From Verticillium longisporum (Eukaryota > Ascomycota > Sordariomycetes > Glomerellales > Plectosphaerellaceae), in assembly GCA_019188255.1 (NCBI GenBank), contig JAETXT010000008.1, positions 1,488,001 through 1,552,000 on the forward strand: a stretch of 64,000 bases of DNA, read 5' to 3'. Shown here piece after piece: positions 1 to 10,202 of the stretch. Position 1 is the first letter of the stretch. Every line of letters begins with the position of its first letter. A program made the translations under genes and the position numbers. The notes under the pieces were generated by a model. It had not been told where the DNA came from, did not search any database, and saw only the letters and a list, made by a program, of their open reading frames with translations.

Positions 1-1105
1 ATACCCGATATCTCCATCGGGAAGGAGAAAAGAGGTAACGGACGTCACAGCACGTGGCGCCACGTGCTGGTTCAGGTTTCAACCGCTGCTTGCTGCCTCG
101 TCCGTCTCTTAGATGATGGAAACACGGCTCCCACAATTCGTAGAGCTAAGTGAAGTTCATAAATATCGTCCAGCCTTGCAGAGCCTTGTGTGGAGAGCGA
201 CCTCGATTCGCTGAGTCTAGATTCCGGGCCTTGTGCGTTGACGGACCGAGTCAGTGACTTAGCTACGACATCTCGAGCAGAATTTCTGATCAAAAAAGTC
301 GCGATAGAAAGAACTCACTCGTGATATGCATTGGTCATGACGGCGTGTCATTCAGGTGATTAATTGACATACCGCTCCTTGAGATGTCCAGCTGAGGGAC
401 TGGAGCGATAGCAAAATGGTTCGAGTCACGGCACAGCCGGAGTGAGTATTCCTCACCCCCGCGGGGTCATCGACAAGACTGTTCAATCGGTTCGGATCCA
501 GCAGACTATGCGCAAAGATAACGGACCCGAGGGGTTGGAACTACTGTCTTTGGGACATCTCGGCTCAGCTGTTAATTGTGGGTTGGACTAAGAGTACCCG
601 ATTTGGAAGCAAAACGCGGCGATCCGACGGATGCCACGGTAGGCCGATGATTCAGCAGTTCTGTAGGCTTCAGACTTAGGACAACTATCAGATAAGTCAC
701 CTTCTAGATTGAGAGATTAATGCACAAAAGTGGGAAAGAATCATTCGTGTCGGCGAAGGGCGTGACGTCTTCGCCTTGCGCTCTGCGCCAGGGCGCGGGG
801 TTCGGTAGGAATCGAGGCCGCCAACTTTCTTGGCAAAGCTGATAACGATTGTACGAGTTTGGCGATCGCAACATCGTCTTCAGAATGCAGGGTTGGCGAC
901 GTCTCCGATCGGAGCTCATAAATTTGCAAGCTTATTGTAGACAAAAAAAAAACGAGGATGATATTTAAACAAGCACGTCACCTTCAGTAATGACTTGAGG
1001 CGAGCATCGCAAAGGTTCTTATTCGGACGCCAGCAGAATTGAGATTGTCATTTTCATCATCCTACTCTTACGTTGGGCTCATATCAAGACTAGCAACAAG
1101 TCGAA
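1..1105. other. Intergenic region before the RidA gene
   Basis: No convincing gene was seen. Short open frames on both strands (for example 72-293 and 704-944, minus) have no recognisable domain, no signal peptide and no good splice partners. The only structured element is the palindrome at 48-69. The last 100 bases presumably hold the promoter and leader of the RidA-family gene. Confidence 0.6.
48..69. promoter_or_regulatory. 22-nt perfect palindrome with two CACGTG E-boxes
   Basis: Positions 48-69 form an uninterrupted perfect palindrome: two CACGTG hexamers separated by GGCGCC. A CRE-like GACGTCAC lies directly upstream at 41-48. CACGTG is the core site of bHLH factors (Pho4, Cbf1 and SREBP types). 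The target gene could be beyond the left window edge or the RidA gene about 1 kb to the right. The symmetry is seen directly; regulatory function is inferred. Confidence 0.4.
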
Positions 1106-1683
1106 ATGTTCGGGACGGCGATTCTCAAGACAGCAGCGTTGCTTCTCGTTGCTGCTGGGTCGGCATTTGCTGCACCTTCGACACTTCTTCAGTCACGATC
1201 CAAGTCCCCCATCACGCACCTTGGATCTCAGGGCCCCATCTTATGTACGTTTGTTTGATTTTGTTCCCAACAGAGCTCGCGGTTACTTACTCTCTTTAGC
1301 CGGCGGTGTCATGACCAAGGATATTGTCTACACCAGTGGCACGATCCCCTCTGTCAATGGCACGATCCCTGAGGGCATTGAAGCCCAGACGGTACGTCAC
1401 CAGCCACATGTCGTGTCCTCTCTGCGCTTTGATGACTGACGGTCAGCAGGCTGCTGTCATCAACAACATTGGGCTCATTCTGGAAGAAGCGGGCACGTCG
1501 TGGGACATGGCCATCAAAACGACAGTGTTCCTCGCCAACATGGACGATTTTGCTGCGATGAACGGCGTGTACGGCAAGCTGCTGCCCAACCCGAAGCCGG
1601 CACGAACGACTATCCAGGCGGGCAAGCTGCCAGGCAACTTTCTGGTTGAGATTGAAGCCGTGGTGGCCCGTCCTCACTGCTGA
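1106..1683 (+). CDS. RidA/YjgF/UK114 family protein with N-terminal signal peptide
   Basis: Predicted exons are 1106-1244, 1300-1391 and 1447-1683 (155 aa). Both introns are 55 nt with GTACGT donors. RidA proteins are small trimeric enamine/imine deaminases that remove reactive products of PLP enzymes. The conserved core is visible: a YTSGTIP strand, an AVINNIGLILEEAG helix, the KTTVFLANMDDF segment and the C-terminal PARTTIQAGKLP...VEIEAV block with the conserved substrate-binding arginine. The usual GPYS motif near the start reads GPIL. Residues 1-23 (MFGTAILK, then a hydrophobic core ending in AFA/AP) look like a secretory signal peptide, which is unusual because RidA proteins normally act in cytosol or mitochondria. 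A mitochondrial presequence is less likely because basic residues are few. The start was chosen because it is the first ATG and splices in phase. Confidence 0.85.
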
Positions 1684-3181
1684 TGAGGCTTTGGGCTTGA
1701 TCGGTCGCATCATGTTGCCGGCCAAAATGCAACGGGGTTGTCCACTGCGATTGAGAGATGCACACGATTTTATGACACGGAATGTATGACTGAAGCTTAG
1801 ACCGGCTCCGTACACTGTGAACAGAGGCAATTGTCGATTGGATTGCACCGCTATAGGGATAGCTTCACGGAGCTTGTGTCTCACCAGCATGGCCTTGGGC
1901 GCCTTGCGAAGTTACGTGGTGATGTCTCGGGGAAATAGCTGTCTTTGTTCCCTGAGCGCTGGTAGAGGTATGGAGCAGTCCCTGTTCGTCTTGTGGCGGC
2001 AGGAATGAGCGTGGTGGCTTCGGGAATTATTGGGTGCAGAGTAGAAAACGGGGAGGGAGCAGCTCGGACCACCCTCGACAGGTATACACCATACTGCCTT
2101 GTGCGCCGGCTTTTCTCTGCCGCGTGGTACGTGAAGAAAGGGTTCGTTCGGCAGCAGTCTCATCCCTTTAGTGCCCAAATTTGGCCTCAGTACTTCGTAT
2201 GATCGACAGCCGAGTAGCAGAAAATATATATCGCTAATTGAGTTAAAGGACACAACGAACTGTACATCTAGATGCCTATACGTTACCTATGTTTCACAGA
2301 CGGACCCGCCCTTAATCATATACTGAGCTAGTAACTGCTTAGATGTACATCAGAGCTCTTTAGGCAGGCGGTGATCAATTTATGTACTGAGGCCAAATTT
2401 GGGCACTAAAGGGATATTGGGTTTCGGACCCTGAGTGAATAGCTCGTCCCACCTGCACCGGTAGGCCGGGATGCCATGATGTTGTGGAACGAACCTTAAC
2501 CCTCCCTTGACGACCTTGCCTACATGTACAGCCCATGGATATGCGATGGTCATTGTTGGTCGTCCCATGGGCAAACGTTAATAGAACGATAATGTGGCGC
2601 ACGATGGCGAGCGAGCGCAGCGACATGGCGCCAGGTGGCAGCTGGTGCCTCTGCTCTTTCGGCTGCCGCCGCCTTATCCGGGCATTCGGGCGCTGTTTGG
2701 CTGCAAGGTAAGATCTGGATGCCAATTTTAGAGATGCTTCGGGCGGCACTAGGCAGCGAATACAGCGGAGGGTGCACTGAGGGGGGCCTCAGTTCAGCCC
2801 TGGAATGATAAGGACCAACCAGAAGAGGTCGGGGCTAGTGACAAGCCTTCTTCGATGGATACGAGAGTGGGGCCTTTCCACCGATCCTTCCACTGGCGCC
2901 TGGACTTGGCAGATTACCCGGACCACTCTGCTCAGGGGGCGGCACGGGGCAAAAACTCAAAGGCTCGCTCACGAATCCGTCTGCTTTTATTGCTGTGTAT
3001 TCCCCCCCCGCCGCCCACCTCCCTCGCGCCTCCTTGCCACGTTGTTTCTGTTGTCTGTTTGACTGCGTGTGCGCCTCTTACTCTGATCAGGACGCAGCCA
3101 GACCAGAACATCCCACACACTCTTTTTATCGTTTGTTCGTTCGTTCCTTCGAGTCTGACCACACGCGGTCTGTCAACAGTC
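1684..3181. other. Intergenic region, RidA to GT31 gene
   Basis: This region holds the MITE-like element at 2162-2415. No gene is supported; the small frames on either strand have biased, low-information translations. From about 2950 to 3181 the plus strand becomes pyrimidine-rich (runs of C and CT), as expected for the promoter and leader of the glycosyltransferase gene. A frame open upstream of 3182 has no ATG with a membrane-anchor context until 3182. Confidence 0.6.
2162..2415. mobile_element. MITE-like element with perfect 32-bp terminal inverted repeats
   Basis: Positions 2162-2193 and 2384-2415 are exact reverse complements over all 32 bases (ends ATCCCTTTAG... and ...CTAAAGGGAT). They enclose 190 bp of AT-rich non-coding DNA, for 254 bp in total. 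A nested shorter inverted pair (GTACATCTA near 2262, TAGATGTAC near 2341) lies inside. Length, perfect inverted ends and absence of coding capacity fit a non-autonomous DNA-transposon derivative (MITE). I see no certain target-site duplication; the flanks are GTCTC on the left and ATTGG on the right. The superfamily cannot be assigned. Confidence 0.7.
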
Positions 3182-4543
3182 ATGGCGGCCAGGCGATCCT
3201 GGATTTACGAGAGCATGCGCGGCGCATCCGTCGCTCGCTCTCGCATGATGACGACGCGATACTGGGTCATGCTCAGCAGCTTCGTCGCTGTGGCCCTCAT
3301 CCTGCTGGGCATGCACCTGCACAGCAGCACCCGTCTGCCTCCCCTCTACTCCAAGACGGGCAAGGTCAAGCCGCCGCCTCCCTACCCCGACACATCCGTT
3401 GTTCTCGCCGAGGGCGAGCTCCGCGAATGGGTGCCCCCCGACATGGACGCCCTCGTCCACGGCGTCCGCGCCTCCGACGGCATCCGCCGTGACCCCAAGT
3501 ACAAGCTCGAAAAGTTCCCCTACTCGCCCATGGACAACCCGCCCCACGACGACGGCCACCAGCGCCCGTGGCTCGGCGCCGTCATCTGCTCGGCCTGGGA
3601 TCTCAAGAGGAGGATGCTCATCCGCTACACGTGGATGAAGCTCTACAAGGACGTGCCCATGGACCAGCGCTTCGTCATCTCGAACCCGGGTCCTCGCTGG
3701 ATGGACGTCATCCGCCAGGAGAACCGCACCTACGGCGACCTCATCGTGCTCGACCACCTGCAGGAAGACGACTTTACCGCCAACACGGTCAAGACGATTG
3801 AGTTTTACCGCTGGCTCGTCGAGAAGAGCCCGCGCAAGTACGAGTTTGTCTCCAAGATGGACACGGACCTCTGGGTCAACGCCCGCGGCTACTACGACCG
3901 CCAGATCCTGCCGCGGCTCGAGGCCCAGGCCGGCAACACGACGCTCGCCTCGACCGTCGACTACACCGTCATTGGCCAGTTCTACTACGACTCGTACCAC
4001 AAGACGTCCTTCCCGCACGGCGCCATCTACACCGTCACCTGGGACATTGTCGAGCTGCTGCCCGTGCTGCAGGACGAGTTCCACATCATCGCCGGCGAGG
4101 ACGTCACCATGGCCTGGCTCCTGATGAAGGGCAAGCAGAAGGTCACCATGGCCGTGCTCAACGAGCAGGAAAAGTTCGAGTTCGACAAGAAGGACACGCG
4201 CCGCGGCGAGGACGCGCCCTGGGCCCGCAACGGCACCGACGTCACGTCGCCCTGGCACGCCCTCGCCGGCAAGGAGGTCCTCGCCATCCACCAGCTGAAG
4301 AAGGACGACGAGTGGCTCATGGTCGCCGCCGTCTTTGACAAGAACGGCCTCACTGACGCGCCCCTCACCGACAAACACGATTTCCGCGACGACAACGACA
4401 AGCCTGGCTACCCGCGCCCCCACTACACGACCATTCCCGACATTTTCTGGGAGACGGACAAGGATGGCAGGCTCATGTGCAACGGCGTGTGGAAGCTCGA
4501 GGCCGGCGTCGGCCGCGATATGAAGAAGACGGACGATAAATGA
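3182..4543 (+). CDS. GT31-family glycosyltransferase (galactosyltransferase-like), type II membrane protein
   Basis: Single exon, 453 aa, starting at ATG 3182. Residues 1-26 are basic and cytosolic-looking. Residues 27-45 form one transmembrane anchor, followed by a proline-rich stem (about 60-70) and a luminal catalytic domain (about 128-425). GT31 hallmarks are a RYTWMKLY segment (residues 149-155), YGDLIVLDHLQEDDFTAN (184-201), a DTD nucleotide-sugar/metal motif (227-229) and an EDV motif (306-308). GT31 enzymes use UDP-sugars in the Golgi to extend O- or N-linked glycans; the exact sugar and acceptor cannot be read from sequence. Codon use is strongly GC3-rich, suggesting good expression. 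The neighbours give no pathway context. Confidence 0.85.
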   Translation: MAARRSWIYESMRGASVARSRMMTTRYWVMLSSFVAVALILLGMHLHSSTRLPPLYSKTGKVKPPPPYPDTSVVLAEGELREWVPPDMDALVHGVRASDGIRRDPKYKLEKFPYSPMDNPPHDDGHQRPWLGAVICSAWDLKRRMLIRYTWMKLYKDVPMDQRFVISNPGPRWMDVIRQENRTYGDLIVLDHLQEDDFTANTVKTIEFYRWLVEKSPRKYEFVSKMDTDLWVNARGYYDRQILPRLEAQAGNTTLASTVDYTVIGQFYYDSYHKTSFPHGAIYTVTWDIVELLPVLQDEFHIIAGEDVTMAWLLMKGKQKVTMAVLNEQEKFEFDKKDTRRGEDAPWARNGTDVTSPWHALAGKEVLAIHQLKKDDEWLMVAAVFDKNGLTDAPLTDKHDFRDDNDKPGYPRPHYTTIPDIFWETDKDGRLMCNGVWKLEAGVGRDMKKTDDK

Positions 4544-7500
4544 GGACGACATAGACATACGGACGGCATGGGCGTTTTTTTTTTTTTTTTGTATAATCAA
4601 GCGTTTTCGACTCTGATGATAGACAGACAGTATGGTTCACCCGGTCTCCTTCCTGATCCGCCATGCATCGACGACCAAACATATGTGGCGCGGTGTGTGG
4701 CTCGGCGGCAAGAAAGGAGTGCTGTCCTCGGGCGGCATGCAACCGCAGAACCACGCATGTAGATACCGACCTCAACATAAACTTTTGACGCTCAGAGACG
4801 TCGAAGAAGCAACATTTCAACAAACACATCCCTGGATCAGCTTGAGGGTGCTTCTTCCCGTGCATGGCAGCCAATCTTATGCTCCTTTGGCTTTTGGCCA
4901 GGGCCGGGCAAAGTTAATTAGATGACCCAATGGTATGAAACTCTGTCATCACGCGGCGGTTCACGAGTCACGACAGGCTCGGCAGAACGTCGTGACGAGC
5001 CGCCAACGACGAATTGGCGTTTGCCAATAGGTTCCGACGCCGGGGGATAATGATGCAAGGTGAGAGAGTTGGACAAATGACAAATGGAACAGTGCCATCA
5101 TGGCACAGTAGCTAAAGTGCTGTCGCCCCCAGTCAGCGCGCTGGAAGCGCCTTGCCGAACAACCATGGCTTTCTATCAGCGTCATGATGAAATCAAAGAC
5201 AATACAAGGTTGTCGAAAAGCTTCCCATATTATGTCTTTTTTCTTACTTTTTCTTTTCTTTTTCCTTTCTTTTTTTTTTCCCTTAGTATGCCAACCCAAA
5301 GGAATTCGATCGCCCAGCGCTCCCCCCCTGGTTGATCCGCAGCACGGCAATACGGCACACCTTGGGCGGGGGGTCTATCGTCCAGTGTGACGGCTGGGCT
5401 TTTCCTCGGCGAACCGGGATGTCAGATATTTAAGCTTCTTTTCTGGCCAGCCGTTGAAGCTTATTGCGCCGGGAAACGTGGGATTGGAATTCTGATCAGA
5501 CCACCGTCCCCATTGAAATAGTAAACTTGACAAAGACATCAAATGCATGTATCTCTGCCCTCGCGACGACTGGCCTGTGCAGAGACAGCACAAGCGCCTC
5601 CTTCTGCTTCACAGCCTCGCCAGTGCAGTGCCTCACCCCAGTGTCCTGTGATTACAGCCAAAGGGGAAGAGGACCAGCCAGCCCAGTGGAGAAGGGCGAA
5701 CTCGACGAGATTGGGAGATGGAGGGACAGAAGGCCGGCGAACACGTGCCCTTATTGGAGCAGGCATTGGACCGGGATGGCCCTGTTAGCGTGGTTTCATG
5801 GTGTACTGCTAACCCACTTCAGGCCTGTCGCTCACTGTAAACCACCTGGGGGAGAACACACCCATATCTGAGAAGGGCGATTGGGGCGAGGTGAGAAAGG
5901 GGTCGCATCACGAAGCAGTGGGGTTGGGATGGGAAAAGTCATTGGGGTTTCTCCATCCTCGTTTGCCATTGATGCTTGGCTTAGCAACTTGGCGATGTCG
6001 AAGCTTGGCCTCCACGATGATGCTTGAAATGGAGAGACAAGCAAGCTATGTGGTCGGTCTGGTACCGCGAGTGGATTGAACCGGCGGTGGAGGTGGAGGA
6101 GGGAGGCGGTACACGGCAAGTCTCTTCTGCTCCCACTGACTCGGGTATCTGCACCCCTAGCGACGAGGCATCCGTCGCGCTGATCTATCCGTCATGGCAC
6201 GCCCGATTCGTGGGCGCAGCAACGGTCGTCGTCTTGTGTTGACGTTGTGGTGAGTGAGGGTGGATGATGAGCCACACCAGGATTCGTCATGCGTGGTGCG
6301 TGTTGCTGCCTCCCGCATGCGGCAGGCCTTGGTCGATTCAAGAGAGCCACATCATCCATTTGAAGCCACATTCCCGTTGAAAAGGCACGGCTAAAAGGGT
6401 TGAGTGTACAGTCAAGACGAAGGTTTTCGATGGTTGTGCGAAAGGGGTTTGGTTGGCCGATTGTGGCGCTTGACGGCGAGGATCAAAGTGGGAAGTAATG
6501 ACAGGGCAGAGATGAGATGCTGCCGCCTCGCTCATTTGCGGCGAGATGCTGTGTATCTACAGGAACGATGCCCCGCCATGGCCATGAGTGACTGTGTCGA
6601 GCCACGAGTGACTGTGTCGAGCCACGAGTGACTGTGTCAAGCATCTCCTGCGCAGACGATGAAAACAATTTCCCCATAGCCTCAACTCGCTGCGTTGTAG
6701 AAGACAACAGCCATTGTTGTGACGTCTGTGTCTGCGAGGTGGCTTCCCTGTCCGAGATGATGATGTTTCTCTAGCTGGGCCACTCGAACGGCCGAATCAT
6801 GACCAGCAAAACCAGCCTGTCTCTTGGCAGTGCGGGGCATCCCGAGTGATGTGTCCAATGACTGCAGATCACTCTCTGAGGATGGATCTCGTCGGATGCA
6901 CTGCCCATCCTGCCCAGAGCCGGGCCCAGGGCGAACTTGGCGGGCAAGTGCGTCCAGAAGCACAGTCTCAATACAGTGCCAGCCCCGAATCCATTCTCTA
7001 CGTGACACGACAAACAACGGCATCGAGGACAGTGCCAATTCCTTTGATTCACTCCCCCCACCACCCCAGGCCCACCTGCCACCCAAGCCAACTTTGCAAC
7101 TGGGCACTACCTGACGCACTGCGCACTGGAGACAGCCGGCCAGCCAGGCAGGCCGCCCGCCATATTACCCGCAGTCGAATTCCATGCCGCTGGATGACCT
7201 TGACCCTGACCCTTGACCGAACACCTCTTCCAAGTCTTTGGTCACGAACCTCCAAAGCCAACTTTCGAGCTTCGCCTGCACTGCACACACCCTAACCGAG
7301 ACACGCCGTCTTCCATGCCTCACCTTCGACGCGGCCATACCCGTGACGTCCAACGACAAACGCCTAGGCCGACGATTCTTCGCTAACTCTTTCTCTTCCT
7401 TCTTCCTGCTTCACCCTCCCCTCGCGACCGACCTCTCTTTGATCGGGAGGAGCACCGAGACTTCGCCAAACTGACCGACCTTCCGAGCCACCACTACCAC

Positions 7501-7617
7501 CAACAGCACAGCCCCGACGCAGGACAACTCTCTCCAACGAGGTCGATCACACAAACCTCGCCACTGGGGTTTGCCTCTTCCCTCCCACCCGCGCCCGCGC
7601 CCGCGGCCCTTCGCCCT
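4544..7617. other. 3.1-kb intergenic region
   Basis: No gene is supported on either strand. The region includes T-rich tracts at 4577-4590 and 5235-5281 (plus strand), a 20-nt tandem repeat at 6586-6640, and a long CT-rich stretch from about 7200 to 7617 that is probably the leader of the next gene. Minus-strand frames at 6682-7119 and 7411-7839 are open only because of composition. Confidence 0.55.
6586..6640. repeat. Tandem repeat, 20-nt unit, 2.75 copies
   Basis: The unit GAGTGACTGTGTCGAGCCAC occurs at 6586-6605 and 6606-6625, and partially at 6626-6640 with one change near the end. It is non-coding, and its meaning is unknown. Confidence 0.85.
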
Positions 7618-9459
7618 ATGGATGCTCAGGAACCAAAGCCGGCTGAAGACGCGACCACGCCCTCTGGCTCCCCTGTGGACGCCGAACCCAACACCTCGAC
7701 GCCTCCGACGACGTTCCTCCAGCGCACCAAGCAACATGTGCACCGCTTCCTGACAAAAAATATTTGGGCCAAGGACGGCCGCAACCGCAGTCATGTTCCG
7801 CACATGTCTGTCTGGATTGCCGGAGTTCGCGTCTTGCAACTGGTAGGCAAAAATCGTCTGTCAATCTGTGATATGGGCCGACGTGCTGACGGACCATACA
7901 GCTCCTCGCCATAGCCACACTGGCCCTGACTGCATATGGGGTGGCCACTATACAAAAGGCCGTTGGGTATAGGAGGATCACGGTACGACAGATCTCCATT
8001 CGCGATCCTACAGGCAAATCCAGTCAAGAAAACTGGCTGACTCTCTGGAAGAATTGGAGCGGGTCCGAGGGGTATCGTAAGTGTTCCCCCAATGTGACTG
8101 GCTCGCGTTTCTTCCCCAGCTTACTGACCCTTTTCTTTAGCTTTTGCATGGTTCGCCTTCTCCTGGACCCTCGTCTATCTGGCGTGGCTCGGTACAGCAG
8201 TTCTCGTTCTCCCCATCATGTACAATTGTTGGGTCCACCTGTACGTGAGGAGCTGTGTTGATGTCGTGTCGCAACTTGCTGACATGGGTCCCAGTGGTCT
8301 TGAAATCCTGAGCCTGGTATTCTGGCTCATCGTGACATCACTTCTCGCCAGTCACTCGGATGACCTTGACTCCATCGATGCTTATGTCACTGGCCTCGGC
8401 CCTGAGTACAAGAAGCATTATAATGAATTCATTCAGGAATATGCTCGCGGATTCGTCGTGGCAACCTTCGCAGCCACCGGCGTGGCAACTGCCAATTTTC
8501 TCCTCTTTGTTGTCACAGTCGCTCGCTTCGGTATGTATTTCTTGCCTGGCCTATCAACAGGATGCACCACGCCATGACGGTGGGTATAACAGCTGACACA
8601 TCTCAGGTCGTGCTCTCCATGACATGCGCCAAAAGTCGAGCGCCAGCACCAAGTCCCAGACGACGACGCAAGCTTCTGAGGCGGACAAGACGGTCACATC
8701 GCCACACATGACACACGCCATGGCTGCTTATCCACCATGGGCTCACTACCCACCTCACCCTCACTACCCATACTACGGGGCGCCATACCCCCTCAATCCA
8801 CCTCGTCCAACTCACCAGATGGACAGTCTGTGCCACCGGGGCCTCATCCTTACATGCCGGCATATTTCCCGATGCCCATGCACCCCTATCCTCAGGGGTA
8901 TCCGACGCCAACCCAACAGGGACCTCACCAAGATTCACCTGATTCGCAGGACCCGAACCGACAAGCGACGGCTTCGCCGGGTGGCGCCTCAACACACACG
9001 CCGTGGCCACCGCATTCCCCGCACTACGGCCCCCCAGGCTCCATCTGGCCGCAACACAGCTACAGCATGTATCAGCAGCAGGTGCCAATAGCAGCACAGC
9101 ACACGGGGCAGTCGCAGCCAGGGTTTGGCTCGCCACAATTCCCAATGGTCGCGCCAATGGCCGCGACGAAGACTGATCTCCAAGGCGTCCCCCCCGTACC
9201 GTCGGCACCGGGCTCTGTGCCAGCACATACAAGGCCAGGCCTACCGGCAGAGCTCAACGATGGACAGCTTGGCGACGAGAACATGCCCGCTGAGCTGTCT
9301 TCTAACGACCACCCACCACCGCCACAAGTGCCACCACCGCCACCAACTGAGCCCCTGGAAACGATGCAACCAGCGCAGGAGGAGCTGCCGAGGAACGAAG
9401 CCCCGGCGGAGCAGCCATTAGCAGCAAAGACGCCCAAAGGAGAAGAGGTACCGAGGTAG
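7618..9459 (+). CDS. MARVEL-like four-helix membrane protein with Pro-rich tail; one-base frame break
   Basis: Predicted exons are 7618-7842, 7902-8076, 8141-8240, 8295-8530 and 8607-9459. Four hydrophobic helices can be read: WIAGVRVLQL joined to LLAIATLALTAY, FAWFAFSWTLVYLAWLG with the following LVLPIMY, LEILSLVFWLIVTSLLAS, and VVATFAATGVATANFLLF. This 4-TM layout with cytosolic ends resembles fungal MARVEL-domain proteins. The cytosolic tail is about 280 residues of Pro/Gln/Tyr/Met-rich, low-complexity sequence ending in PKGEEVPR. The 54-nt intron 8241-8294 has a GTACGT donor and CTGAC branch but keeps the frame open if retained. The frame of the last exon breaks near 8788-8792, a run of five C. 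Adding one C makes the tail continuous (about 529 aa); without it translation stops early. The function is unknown, possibly membrane organisation. Confidence 0.7.
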
Positions 9460-10202
9460 CGAAAACGGCGACGATGGGAGTTTACTCGTTTAGCGACACG
9501 ATTCTGGCTTTTGGCGTTATTTTGGGAACAGGGGGATGGGGCAGCATAGCATCTGCGAATGGGCGGCATGCAATTTCGGATTTCAGACGGCACAAGGGCA
9601 GCGTAACGGAGGCGCGGCGTACACGCGGGGGCCCTTGGTCACTTTGTTTTAACCTCTTTTATTTTCCCTCTCGGGGTCCTTTTGTCGCGCGCCCACGGGG
9701 TCGACGCGTGCCTCTTTTTCTTTCTCTTGCATAGATTGGCGTCTAGGGGGGCATGAGCGATAATACGCTGCCGAGAAAGGGCTTTTCAATGTTTCTTGCT
9801 CGATTCTTGTTGATCAGGCATGGTGTTTGAATCTTGTTTGCGACAAATTTCGGGTCGAGGATTGAGATCTCCCAGAAAAGCCTAGGGTTTTCCCGTTTAT
9901 TCTCGGGATATTTTGCCAGGACCGCCAGGTATCGGGTGTCCTTGAATGGGGGCGAGGGCTGTCCATCTTATGAGTTGTGCTGTCATGTGTTTGCAGCGTC
10001 CAAAAATGGTCCATGAGCATCTGCCACACGTGTGACGTCGTGGCCTACCAAACGGCCCGAACTCACATGTCATACACACATATGAACGTGCTTCCCGTGA
10101 CAAGCAATGACTATATGCTTATTTTGGGTATCGTGTATCCATCTCCTACCATCACATTATACCATATAGTATGTTGACTTCCGTCGTCTCAGCGTCCGCC
10201 CT
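9460..10202. other. Convergent 3' intergenic region
   Basis: This is the gap between the end of the MARVEL-like gene and the end of the minus-strand transporter gene. It contains T-rich stretches and a few short open frames with no recognisable content. It probably consists of the two 3' UTRs. Confidence 0.6.

Noticed and set aside
3173..4600. 475-codon open frame on the minus strand opposite the GT31 gene
   Set aside because: It is an antisense shadow of a GC3-rich gene; the translation is Val/Gly/Asp-biased with no domain, while the plus strand has clear GT31 motifs.
8805..8818. 14-nt GT-AG span that would repair the frame in the Pro-rich tail
   Set aside because: It has the right length modulo three but is far shorter than any functional intron; a missing C at 8788-8792 explains the break better.
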